DNA of 26,383 bases from Apostichopus parvimensis. Its lineage: Eukaryota; Echinodermata; Holothuroidea; Aspidochirotida; Stichopodidae. Location of the stretch: positions 65,688 through 92,070 of the forward strand of contig KN886195.1 of the NCBI GenBank assembly GCA_000934455.1, given 5' to 3'. Below the pieces are notes generated by a model. It was not told the DNA's origin. It ran no database searches and saw only the letters and a list, made by a program, of their open reading frames with translations. Positions 1-8,773 of this stretch are shown here, one piece after another (position 1 is the stretch's first letter; every line of letters starts with the position of its first letter). A program made the position numbers and the translations under genes.

Positions 1-310
1 AGCATAGAGAACTATGTTATAATACAAAGTACGAGTACAAAACCATGAGTACTAGCATAGAGAACTATGTTATAATACAATGTACGAGTACAAAACCATG
101 AGTACTAGCATAGAGACCTATGTTATATTACAAAGTACGAGTACAAAACCATGAGTACCAGCATAGAGAACTATTCTAAAATACAAAGGGCGAATACAAA
201 CCATGAGTACCAGCATAGAGAACTATGGTATAACACAAAATGCGAGTACAAAACCATGAAGATGAGTACCAGCATAGAAAACTATGTTATAATACACAGT
301 ACGAGTATAA
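1..310. repeat. 53-bp tandem repeat array (right end)
   Basis: About 5.7 head-to-tail units begin at 1, 54, 107, 160, 212 and 271, each starting AGCATAGAGAACTATG and ending near CCATGAGTAC. The first three are exactly 53 bp; the fourth loses one base; the fifth carries a 6-bp insertion (AAGATG). The last unit dissolves into an AT run at about 308-325. The array begins at the window edge, so it probably continues to the left. Short open frames here, with repeated MSTSIENY-like peptides, are by-products of the repeat and not genes. Confidence 0.95.
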
Positions 311-325
311 ATATATATATATATT

Positions 326-1100
326 TGTATATATTGTAAGCAACAGGCAAGACATTCATGAATTCACAAATTATTCAGAAGAGTTCTCAATACAAAATAG
401 TTGCCAAGGGCAACTAACCACCTGTGCGTCCCCTCGCAATCAAAACTAGGAGGCCAAATTTATATTATATCCTTGATAATTTACACAATATCTTTCAACT
501 GTTTCTCAATAAATAGATAAAATGGTCATAACGTCGTAGTGGCCTCTTACTGTCGCACATGCCCACACTATTGGGTCAGATGCTTGGACAGGATACTTGT
601 CAAGGCCTCTAGCTAAACTCAATCAGTGTATTCATATATGGGGCTTTATTGTTGACGTCGTAAGTGAGCTCGGTCGGAACGAAACAATTGAAACGCTATG
701 ACGAGTTAATTACGGATGTCAGTATACACTAACTGTTGTTTTTATTCTCTATTCTGTGTCCTGACATATTAAGAAACCTTTCAATGTTATATAACAGAAT
801 TAAATGCAAACAAAGTATATAGTAAACAGTTTCTTCAGTATATCAGTGTCTTTTTTTGCAGTGAATATAAGTTATCATTTATACAGTCTATTACATGTAG
901 CCTATTTTCGCCAAGGTATAAACTGAAATGTGTAATAAAATGTAGTTCTAGCAAATCGCCGAAGACTTTTGTACATAATCTTCATTATAATTTTTCTTGG
1001 TAGTTGTGTCTCGTTGCATTACATTATATTGGAATAAGATCGAGAAATTAAGATTTTGTCTAAGAGATTCGAGGATGCCCAAGACTAAGAGTCTGGTAAT
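326..1100. other. Non-coding stretch, nothing recognised
   Basis: AT-rich unique-looking sequence between the 53-bp array and the minisatellite. I see no conserved reading frame, RNA gene or element end. Confidence 0.6.
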
Positions 1101-1655
1101 TGTTCGATACATTGTTGATGCACACATTCAAGAGGTTGGTCTGGTTGATGCACACATTCAGGTTGTTGATCGGTGTATTAAAGGTCTGTAAAGACATTAG
1201 AGGTTGCCTGACATGTAAGAGGGTGCATAGTAATTGGTCGATACATTGTTGATGCACACATTCAAGAGGTTGGTCTATTTGAAGGACACATTTAGGAGGT
1301 TGTTTGAGGCACAGAGGGTCTGTTAAGACGTTAGAGGTTGCCCGAGATATTGCAGGTTGGTCATTGGCCGACACATTATTGGTGCACACATTCCAGAGGT
1401 TGGTTGAGGCACGGAGGGTCTGTTAAGACATTAGAAGTTGCCTGACATTTAAGAGGTTGCATGGTAATTGGGATCGATACATTGTTAATGCACACATTCA
1501 AGTGGTTGGTTGACGCATGGAAGGTCTGTCCATACAGAGGTTGACTGAAATATAAGAGGTTGGTAACACATTCAGGTGGTTGGTTGAGGTATCAAAGGTT
1601 TGTCAAGTCATCAGATGTTTGTCGAGATATGAGGTTGGCAATTGGTCGATACATT
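1100..1655. repeat. Degenerate ~105-130 bp minisatellite, left half
   Basis: A phrase close to GATACATTGTTGATGCACAC followed by ATTCAAGAGGTTGG recurs near 1105, 1237, 1366 and 1471, with partial copies at 1141, 1555 and 1644. Spacing is about 105-132 bp, shorter where units are deleted. Inside each unit a shorter phrase, roughly GACATTAGAGGTTG, recurs about every 18-20 bp, so the array is hierarchical. The open frame on the minus strand at 1060-1389 is a repeat by-product. Confidence 0.85.
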
Positions 1656-2029
1656 GTTTTTTATCCTCCGTTTATTTCAACTATACATTAATATACAAAT
1701 ATACAAATAACGTATCCATTCAAAAATAGCAAAAGTTAAATAACAATGAAGTTGAGCATTACCATGCAGTATAATAACGACCAACGTGGCGGGTAGAAAA
1801 CAAATAAATATGATAAGAACAATAAGCAGAAGTACTACAATTTATAGAAAAAAACCACAAGAATCCCTGACTTACTAGAAAAATATTACAACGAATAGCA
1901 GCAAAATATAAGAGTTGAGGATGCGGAAATTGCAAAAATTAAATATTTGAGATGTTTATTAATGAGGAGAAAGCATCCATGAGTTCCTCGAAATTAATTT
2001 TATTCTTTTTGTTATGTCGAAAAAAATAT

Positions 2030-2690
2030 AGTTCTCCACCTTATGGATTTATCCATATTCATAGTCAAACCCGACGAAATTTTATAAATGTTAAGAATAC
2101 GGAGAGCTTCATTAATGGATGACTGGCTACCGTCCAGAAAGAATGTGGTGTCATCCGCATACTGAAGAAGCTTAGTTTCGATACCACCAATTTCAATACC
2201 ATGTAATCTGCTACACTTTGTATAGTTAGCCAAAACCTCAGTACATATAATAAATAAGTACGGGCTAAAGCGGGCAGCCTTGACGCACGCCTCGCTGCAC
2301 TGGAAAAAAACCCGGTTGAAAAGCTATTATTGCAAACACAAGCTGTGTAGTTGCTGTAAAAAGTACGAACCCAATTTATGAAACTTTGACCAAAGTTAAA
2401 ATACCTTAAAGATCTTATAAGAAAACTCCACTCTAGTTTGCCGAAAGCCTTCTCGTAATCGACGAACAACATAAAACCTGACATTTTGTGGAAATTACAG
2501 TGATCAATAAGATCAAGAACGTACCGGATACTTTCCCCAATAAACCGGCCGCGTAAAAAACCTGTATGGTTTGGACCAATGATAGTTTCAATGACACATT
2601 TCAGTCTAGCAGTGATAGCCTTTGCACCAATCTTATAGTCCGTATTGAGTTAAGAAATTGGGCGGTAATTATTTAAGTGGGCAACCTCCA
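2030..2690 (-). pseudogene. LINE ORF2 remnant: reverse transcriptase fragment
   Basis: Only the core of the reverse transcriptase survives. Reading right to left: NYRPIS (2653-2670) followed by an in-frame TAA at 2650-2652 where the family has Leu; HTGFLRGRFIGESIR; motif A FVDYEKAFGKLEW (catalytic Asp near 2458-2460); a frameshift in an A/T homopolymer near 2304-2310; the degraded RQGCPL block; a second frameshift near 2266; then motif C QYADDTT (YADD near 2150-2161) and motif D-like SSGLTMN. The endonuclease domain and the N-terminal RT part are deleted upstream, and the C-terminal part is deleted downstream. In active elements this enzyme performs target-primed reverse transcription. Confidence 0.9.
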
Positions 2691-3395
2691 GTAAAACGTA
2701 ATCTTGTGCCTTGCTGGAAAAGTTCCTGAACTTCTGACTTATATTTTCTCTTTTCGGCTAGATTGATCTTGGTCAGGTCATCAATAATATAGTATCGTTT
2801 GCTCGATAGGGCTTCTCTGGCATGCTTTAAAGTGGTGACTTTATCTTGGTAGTACGAGAGCTTCACCAGGATATGCCTGTCTCTATTCGGGACTGATCTT
2901 CTATCCCTGTGAGCCCGTTCCAGCCTGCAATCCTGGATTCCAGTTTCATTCAGCACCTTTTCAGAAATTTCCAGGCAGTTTTCTCCATCTTGGGTTGTAA
3001 AACCAACGATTCTGATGTTGTTTCTCCTGGAAAATCTTTCGTTCTTGTTGATAAGTTGTGAATGGCTAAATCTATTGTCCTCCAGAATCTTTAGTCTAGT
3101 TTCCAGGGATAAGCACTTCTGCTCTAAAGCAGTGTTCTCTGCTTTAATTTCTTCGCAAGTCGTCAATGGTCTTTGAAAATTCTTGTTGTAGGCTTTTAAA
3201 CTCTTTGACCATACGACTCTTTAATCCGTTAATCTTGGTGGCCAACGAACTCACTGCCTCTGCCTGGAGAGCTTCCACGTCTGAGTCAGACTCGTCGGAC
3301 TGGTGCTGTGTTAGGCTTTGGTCTAAGCTTTGCTGACTAGAGGCCTGCGAGCGTTTCTTGGTACCAACACTGCCTTTTGGTCGAAAGCCTGGCAT
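2669..3395 (-). pseudogene. LINE ORF1 remnant: coiled coil and RRM-like nucleic-acid binding protein
   Basis: The frame starts at the ATG at 3395 (MPGFRPKGS). A Ser/Gln/Asp-rich head is followed by a coiled coil of Leu/Lys/Glu heptads. The coiled coil is broken by a single-base frameshift near 3160 (TIDDL then EEIKAENTALEQK in the next frame). After it come an RRM-like segment (SRRNNIRIVGF), the LERAHR motif typical of L1-type ORF1 proteins, and part of the C-terminal domain (RHILVKLSYY, then KRYYIIDDL). The frame stops at TGGCPLK, a few tens of residues before such proteins usually end, exactly at the join to the RT fragment. In intact L1-type elements this protein coats the element RNA. Here it cannot be made whole. 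Confidence 0.85.
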
Positions 3396-3489
3396 GTTTA
3401 GAAACGTATGACGATTAAAAGTAATGTGAAATGCCAAAGACTCCTGTGATCATACAGAACCAATTATTAGTAAGTCTAAATACCTTTTT

Positions 3490-3675
3490 TAAGAAAAAAA
3501 CCGGAAGCCCCCCGGAACCAAACGCCGAACAAGGACAAAAGGTAAGCCCCAAACCCGTAAGGTCCAAAAAGGTAAGGCCAAAAAATGGTGAAGCAAAAAA
3601 TCAAAAAGGAAAACAAGTGAAAGAAAAAATCAAGAAAACGGGGGAACGAATAAAAGGCCGAAAAAAAAATAAAGG
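3490..3675. other. A-rich, T-poor strip at the LINE 5' side
   Basis: On the plus strand nearly every base is A, G or C; I count about eleven T in some 185 bases, with many A runs separated by G or C pairs. It sits between the LINE ORF1 leader and the point where the minisatellite resumes, so it may be the LINE 5' UTR or an independent insertion. The Lys-rich open frame it creates on the plus strand (3431-3700) is low complexity and I do not call it a gene. Confidence 0.5.
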
Positions 3676-4090
3676 TTGGTCGAGACATACGAGGTTGTAA
3701 TTGGTGGACATATTGTTGAAGCACACATTCAAGAGGTTGGTTGAGGTATGGAATGTCTGTTATGACATTTGAGGATGGTCGATACATTAGAACAAGCTTA
3801 GTCAGGAAATAACTGAATGTCAGAGATATTCAAGAGTTTGGTAGACTCAATTAAGGTCTGTCGAGTCATTCGACGATAGTCGAGACATTGGCCGATACTG
3901 GTAATAATGAAAGGTCGTTACATCGAGGTAGTTTAAGTTGATTGGCACATTTTTATTTTATCACATCAGCGGTTTGTCGAAAGGGAACTTAGTCGAGACA
4001 TTAGAGTTAGGCCGAGAACTAACGTATTGGTCAAGAAATTCGATTGGTTGCTCGAGATTTAACAGATTCCTCGAGAAATAAAGAAAGTTC
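3676..4090. repeat. Degenerate minisatellite, right half
   Basis: The repeat seen at 1100-1655 resumes here, with GCACACATTCAAGAGGTTGG at about 3720 and further diverged copies of GTCGAGACATT-like phrases to about 4075. Decay increases to the right. The two halves were probably one array before the LINE inserted. Confidence 0.75.
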
Positions 4091-4273
4091 AAAATGTCTG
4101 CCTGCAGTGAATGCGTGTTTATCAAGCAAACATGACAACTATAAAAATGCTTTTCTCGATCAGTCCTGATTTCTGTAACGCTCAATTTTTTTTATCTCTT
4201 TGTAAATCTATATTTGAATTTCATTGTATCAATGTGTTATTATAGAATTCCAGTACTATGTGAAGGAAATTTT

Positions 4274-4380
4274 AAATAAAACAAACACTGTTAGCAAACT
4301 GGTTATCCACTAAAAGAGCCTGTCTAAGAGAATGTGTAAAAGTAAGTGGGCCAGACGTTTTGATCCTAGCAGGATCAAAG
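4274..4380 (-). mobile_element. Penelope-like 3' terminal remnant, copy A
   Basis: About 105 bp closely similar to 11257-11360 in the same orientation: shared wording includes CTGTTAGCAAACTG, TTATCCACTA, GAGCCTGT and GATCCTAGCAGGATC. On the minus strand the hammerhead-like core found in copy B is destroyed here: the CTGAAGA box is replaced and GAAA has become AAAA, while the central stem GATCCT/AGGATC is kept. Assignment to Penelope-like elements rests on the hammerhead-like terminus and is inference. Confidence 0.55.
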
Positions 4381-4973
4381 AAAATTTTGAGGGAAAAGTC
4401 TGCCGAGTTCAGATCGTGAGATTTCGAAGATTGATGAAATCTTTGAAGGCAAAAAATAACAAAATAAGTGTTATTACTTAGCGACCTTGAAATAATGAGA
4501 AACATTTCCTCCAGCTATGATCTTAAGTGTAATTCGTTTCATCCCAGTCTTAGGTGCAGATATTAACAACTCATGGTGGATAAGACGTAGCAGGTTCAAA
4601 GTAAAGATTTCGTCTTATTTTGCTTTGGGGAACTGATAAGCAAAATTTGAAAGCAAAGTGACAAGGTAAATGGGAAAAATTCTGATTGATGGGATTAAAA
4701 TGAGACATATTCACTTTTACATCGTGGAGGCATACCTGGAGGAATTAGTCAAACTTTTTCATTATATTTTCTACTTGATTGAGCTACTTTTAAGGGGTTT
4801 CTATGCATTTTGCGATGTAGAAGATAACACACTATTCCCATACAGGTTTTAAGGATATTTGTAACAAGAGTTTCCATTTTGAAACAGCTGTATATTTAAG
4901 AGTGTCTTGCTGATTGATTGTCAAGAAATAACTGATCAATACCCTTAACATAAACTTTCTGAAGACAATTTAG
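4381..4973. other. Non-coding stretch, nothing recognised
   Basis: No supported gene. The part just right of copy A may be further decayed retroelement sequence, but copy B does not match it beyond 4380. Confidence 0.5.
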
Positions 4974-5555
4974 GTCAATGAGGGGGATGGGCATTTTGGG
5001 GGTCCACTGGCAGGGGTAACCCACTAATAGAAATTACTGGAAATGCCCATGCCTTACATATGAAGTGATACCTATCATTTCCAGTAAGTTTCAACTGGTT
5101 ACCTCATGAGCTGACCTATGTCAATGAGGGGATGGGCATTTTGGGGGTCCACTGGCAGGGGTAACCCACTAATAGAAATTACTGGAAATGCCCATGCCTT
5201 ACATAAAGAGTCCTGCCAATCATTTTCCAGTAGTTTTCAACTGGTTACCTCATGAGCTGACCTAGGTCAATGAGGTTTGGGGGTCCACTGGCCGGAATAC
5301 CCCACCAATAAAAATTACTGGGAATGCCCATCCCTTATATCTGAAGTCCTAACCGTCATTTTCCAGTAGGTTTCAAGTGGTTACCTCATTAGCTGACCTA
5401 GGCCATCCGTGAGGGTCAATTATTGATGACTGGCGAAGCTACCCCACCACCAATAATCACTGGCGATGGCCATTTGTTGCTCTTGGGGCCATACCTGACA
5501 CATTGTACTTACTTTGGTGGGGTTACCAATGAAAGCTGATCTAGTTTAGCTTTTA
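4974..5555. repeat. 146-bp tandem array of fold-back units
   Basis: Units start at 4974, 5120 and 5266 (146, 146 and 136 bp), with a strongly diverged fourth from 5402. Units 1 and 2 are near identical; unit 3 lost about 10 bp containing the GATGGGCATT arm. Each unit opens with GGTCAATGAGG and closes with CCTCATGAGCTGACC, which are inverted partners. Inside are GATGGGCATTTT against AAATGCCCATGCC, and TTACTGGAAATG against CATTTCCAGTAA. No reading frame runs through the units. Confidence 0.92.
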
Positions 5556-6172
5556 GGTGAATTTAAAGTTGCCCTCCTGCAGCCACACCCACCACAGCAG
5601 GTTTGCCAGTCGTCTGGTTTCATATACAGGAATGCATTGTGAACATTGTGATGTACAAAACAATTGGTTACCTTCCCAGCTAGCCAAACCTTCTGGGCTC
5701 CCGGTCTATATGCTTGAACGTGAGACAACGATGGCCAGAACCGTTTTAATGTAATGTTAAGAGGATATTTTAAGTATTAAAAGCAAATACATCATTGCAG
5801 CAGTTTGCCCTCTAACGACGAAAAGGGATATCAAACATTTATATATCTATTGAAATAAACCTTGCCAGCACCCATCCATCAAGTCGTGTAACTTGAGCAT
5901 TTAAAAATGTCGGAATAGATTTCAATTACGTCTAGGCAATGATTATTTTCGTCGGTAATTGCACAATTAGTAAGTATTTTCTCTATCAGTTTCAATTCTA
6001 CGAAGAAGCTTGAGATTAAACTGAATGTCGAGCATGACTAATATTTTCTCAGTTATAGAAAAAGAAATGTACTCTTACTAGATTTTTTCGAAAATTTACT
6101 AAAAGCATGACAAGAAGAAAACCTTTGTGAAAGTATTTTCTTGTTCTAACCTATAAGGTTTTCTTTCACCAG
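5556..6172. other. Non-coding stretch, nothing recognised
   Basis: Short overlapping frames on both strands at 5546-5754 show no domain. The remainder is AT-rich. A polypyrimidine tract and AG at 6159-6172 could be a splice acceptor for the next entry. Confidence 0.5.
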
Positions 6173-6389
6173 GACATGGACGGAAAACTGTCAACTTTTG
6201 TTGACAAACTCTACCACACGTGTTGTTGTTGTCCATCCTGGGGTAGGCCACTGCAACACTCAGAGTCCACTACAGCAATTATACCGCCACGTAAATCTCC
6301 TGCGTTATCTCGGAGACGTGTCATCAAAGGGTATGGTGGTGCATCCAATCGATCCCTTTGTCGATCGGAAATCGTTAAGGTACAACCAC
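6173..6389 (+). CDS. Candidate internal exon, product not recognised
   Basis: A 217-base segment lies between a good acceptor (TTTTCTTTCACCAG) and a good donor (CAC|GTGAGT). It stays open in the frame beginning at 6174, giving 72 codons. The peptide includes ENCQLLLTNSTT, RVVVVHPGVGHCNTQ, LQQLYRHVNLLRYLGD and GMVVHPIDPFVDRK, with balanced hydrophobic and charged residues unlike the low-complexity frames elsewhere. NST is a possible N-glycosylation site. I cannot name the family, and I find no neighbouring exon with certainty, so it may be chance or a decayed gene. Confidence 0.3.
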
Positions 6390-6393
6390 GTGA

Positions 6394-6825
6394 GTCACTT
6401 TATCTTCTTCTCATAAACGCTATTTATCTGACCGTGTAGAAGTGGTTCGTTTAGTATTGCGTTTACTACATCAAAACCATGCTGTGAAACGTACGCTAAA
6501 CCTTGTAGTGTTGTACCCTAGAAGATGGTGGAGATATGGGTATGGGTATGGTAATTGTGATAATAAAGTACTTTATTTACAGGATCATATATGTTTGTAT
6601 TGGCGGACGATTCGCGAAACTGCTTTATTGTTGTCAACAATGGCGATAATTCCCTTTTATGTAACAATCGTTGTAACTTTCTATAGGATTTTCAAATCAG
6701 AGGAACTTCAGACACAACTTTCGGTACAATGTGAAAGTCAGTTTGATTGTATTCCGTGTATTCCACAAACACCTGTCCAATCGAAAGGATCAGTGGCATT
6801 GTGTTTGCACATATGCAAAATATGA
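6394..6825 (+). CDS. Unrecognised open frame with one hydrophobic segment
   Basis: The frame is open for 143 codons from 6394, after a TGA at 6391, to a stop at 6823-6825. It has no convincing ATG near its beginning. It encodes a basic start (RLVLRLLHQNHAVKR), a Tyr/Gly-rich patch from TATGGG repeats, a hydrophobic stretch of about 20 residues (LLLSTMAIIPFYVTIVVTF) that could cross a membrane, and a Cys-containing tail. It overlaps the presumed intron of the preceding candidate exon. A frame this long could arise by chance in a window of this size. Confidence 0.15.
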   Translation, partial: VTLSSSHKRYLSDRVEVVRLVLRLLHQNHAVKRTLNLVVLYPRRWWRYGYGYGNCDNKVLYLQDHICLYWRTIRETALLLSTMAIIPFYVTIVVTFYRIFKSEELQTQLSVQCESQFDCIPCIPQTPVQSKGSVALCLHICKI

Positions 6826-7324
6826 ACCATGTAGTATAATGCACATACCATTAGGTCAGTTCTTCAGATGCATCACATGCAACTCATGTTTTGCAATGTG
6901 TTACAAATGTGTCCAGGTCAAGTTGTGTTGAATGTGATCGAAGGGGGGGGGGGGGGCTCTGTTCTTTATTTGAAGTTAAAAGAACATGATAAGGAAGGCT
7001 TAAAGAAGGCTTAAAGAAGCATTCCAGAATTTAAGCATATTTTAAAGCCTCAATTGCTTAGAAATATTACAGAAACGTTTTTTCTTTGGTTCCTGATCCC
7101 TGCTTTAAACGCTCTTTTGTTGTAAAAGAATATTAGAAAAGTTTCCATGTTGATCTCCATAGAGATGGGAGTTATAATAAAAGTTTTTCACCAATGCGAA
7201 AGATACCAGCTGATCGAGGCAAACCATATTTTCTTTTGACAGCAATAAGTGATCACGACTATAATGTCTTCAAATTTGATGAGAATTTGGAGCTTTAACC
7301 ATACCTTCAAAGGCTTTTATTCCA
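6826..7324. other. Non-coding stretch with G14 tract
   Basis: Contains an uninterrupted run of 14 G at 6943-6956 and a short tandem duplication (AAGGCTTAAAG twice) near 6995-7018. No gene seen. Confidence 0.6.
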
Positions 7325-7456
7325 GTATCTGACATTTTTCACCCGACAACAATACAAAATTAGGTCTCAGAGTAGGTATAATACCGCTAGAGGAGCAAGA
7401 AGAAACTACTCAAACCGTTTGCCTGGGCAGCGGATGGTTGGGCGGGGGGGGGGGGG
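7325..7456 (+). repeat. ~130-bp dispersed repeat, left copy ending in G13
   Basis: Similar to the reverse complement of 9969-10098. Shared phrases include ACAATACAAAATTAG, TCAGAGTA, CCGCTAGAGG, GCCTGGGCAG and ATGGTTGGGCGGGG. This copy ends in 13 G (7444-7456), while the other has the G run interrupted. Flanks on both sides are unrelated, so the repeat limits are clear. Confidence 0.85.
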
Positions 7457-7842
7457 AGTAAATAGGCCCATTGCCATTCGCAACAACTTTTCAAAAATAG
7501 TCGTATAGGAACACTACCACTACAAATTTGGGAAGCTTTCTGCTCCTTTCCTTTTTTTTAACCATGCAGGGATGCTCTCGACAAAAGACAGTGTTAGATC
7601 ATTCAGCTGGACCCTTGACCTTTTGAACATAATGATTTGGAGGGTGGTGAGGTTTGGCACCGATCCCACTGTTTAAAGCAACTTGCTCCTTTTTCCAGTC
7701 TGGTCCCCCAAAGTAAAGATGTTATTATTTTGACAAAACTCAAGAATTCCGATGTATTAGCCACTAGGTCACACTTTTTCAGAATTTCATCCAGTTTTGC
7801 TGTGTTTTTGGCAAATCTGATGTTTTGCAGCCTTCACCGCCA

Positions 7843-7852
7843 CCCCCCCCCC
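7843..7852. repeat. C10 mononucleotide tract
   Basis: Ten uninterrupted C directly before the 41-bp duplication. Confidence 0.9.
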
Positions 7853-7880
7853 TTCTCATATGAACACTGCCATATTGCTA

Positions 7881-7962
7881 AAAAAAATGCTCTATGCATT
7901 GATATTAACATAGAGTCTCATAAAAAAATGCTCTATGCATTGATATTAACATAGAGTCTCAT
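7881..7962. repeat. 41-bp perfect tandem duplication with hairpin
   Basis: Two identical units at 7881 and 7922 begin with seven A followed by TGCTCTATGCATTG. Each contains CTCTATG and CATAGAG, a 7-bp perfect inverted repeat around a 12-base spacer. Perfect identity implies a recent duplication. Confidence 0.9.
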
Positions 7963-8530
7963 ATAGCTCATAGGAGACGGATTAATCGACCTTTATGAAA
8001 AGTTGAAGCTTCCCATGTCCAATCTGGGCTACCGTAGCACCTAAAAACCTAAAGCTGTTCTGGGGAAACCCCCAAATCCGACTCGTTTTTCCCCCGTCAC
8101 TTTATGAAAGCTTCTGCTGCGACTGAATTTGTCCCTTCAGACGGAGTACACCTGCAATGTATCATTATAATTAAAATATAAATATATATATGTCAATGTA
8201 TATTCGATTGACATTCTGTATATATCAGTACCATTTTGCGATGCCTGATTGCGGTACGTGTTTCCTCTTCACATATAGTAAATATGACATAGATACGAGT
8301 GCTATTTTCAGCTAACTGGTCACGGCTGTGTTGATGTTGGTTCAAAGTCTCTTCATACTGCATTGGTTTGCTTTGAGCATCTCCCGAACCCATCTCTCAA
8401 TGTAAAGCCGTACATTTAGCGATGAATGTCATCACAACAGATGTGGCTGATATTTCACCGCTTTTTTTTAGAGAGTCCGCAAAGTATATTTTATCTAGTA
8501 TACTTTTGTCTGTCTGCATCTCGTTTTTAC
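7963..8530. other. Non-coding stretch
   Basis: Contains a small inverted repeat TGTCAAT/ATTGACA near 8191-8213 in an AT run. No gene seen. Confidence 0.55.
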
Positions 8531-8532
8531 AA

Positions 8533-8604
8533 CGTCAATTAAAGAGAGATCCCTGCAGGTTTCTCTGACGTCATCACTGGTGCAACGTCACAAGCCTTAA
8601 AATA
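8533..8604 (+). promoter_or_regulatory. Candidate promoter with clustered CRE motifs and TATA-like box
   Basis: A full palindromic cAMP response element TGACGTCA lies at 8566-8573, flanked by two CGTCA half sites (about 8533 and 8586). A TATA-like TTAAAATA follows at 8597-8604, which would place transcription start near 8630. CRE clusters followed closely by TATA are typical of animal promoters, but this is motif evidence only and chance matches occur. Confidence 0.35.
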
Positions 8605-8629
8605 GCCAACCTTATACCGCCTTACAATT

Positions 8630-8767
8630 ATACAGTTTAGAGGTTTAGAGTGTTTAGATTCAAGACAGGATAGCGAAAGGAAAACAAACTAACTTCGGAT
8701 TCGTGTCCGTTGCTGCTAGGTGTAAATTCATTAGCGTGGGTATAGGTTCATCGTCAAAGCAACACCT
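8630..8767 (+). other. Possible ATG-free first exon (5' UTR)
   Basis: From the position expected for initiation after the TATA-like box, about 137 bases contain no ATG and end at a strong donor-like site (CACCT|GTGAGT, GT at 8768). A weaker donor AG|GTGTAA lies at 8720. If real, this would be a non-coding first exon of a plus-strand gene, possibly the synaptotagmin-like gene at the right edge; that link is untested. Confidence 0.25.
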
Positions 8768-8773
8768 GTGAGT

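Larger units (their letters stand above)
1655..3490 (-). mobile_element. Broken L1/Tx1-type LINE, internally deleted
   Basis: A non-LTR retrotransposon on the minus strand, inserted in the minisatellite. From 5' to 3' (right to left) it carries an ORF1 remnant (coiled coil plus RRM-like domain), then directly a reverse-transcriptase fragment, then an AT-rich 3' end with an AATAAA-like signal and a short A-tail, seen as TTTTTT at about 1656-1661. The endonuclease domain, the start of ORF2 and everything after RT motif D are missing. It has a stop and several frameshifts, so it is dead. The 5' boundary is uncertain and could reach 3675. L1/Tx1-like membership rests on the RRM-type ORF1 and the RT wording; CR1-like groups fit less well. 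Confidence 0.85.

Noticed and set aside
1-310. CRISPR-like array
   Set aside because: The units are contiguous tandem repeats without spacers, in a eukaryotic context.
151-449. Two plus-strand open frames in the left array
   Set aside because: They are read-through of the 53-bp tandem repeat, as the repeated MSTSIENY-like peptide shows.
1060-1389. Minus-strand frame of 109 codons with repeated DQPLECVHQQC-like peptides
   Set aside because: It is a by-product of the minisatellite; the same peptide appears from the right half at 3476-3787.
3431-3700. Lys-rich plus-strand frame that could look like a nuclear basic protein
   Set aside because: It is low complexity, created by the A-rich T-poor strip, and runs antisense to the LINE leader into the minisatellite.
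4272-4505. Minus-strand frame across Penelope-like copy A
   Set aside because: It translates a non-coding retroelement terminus; copy B has no corresponding intact frame.
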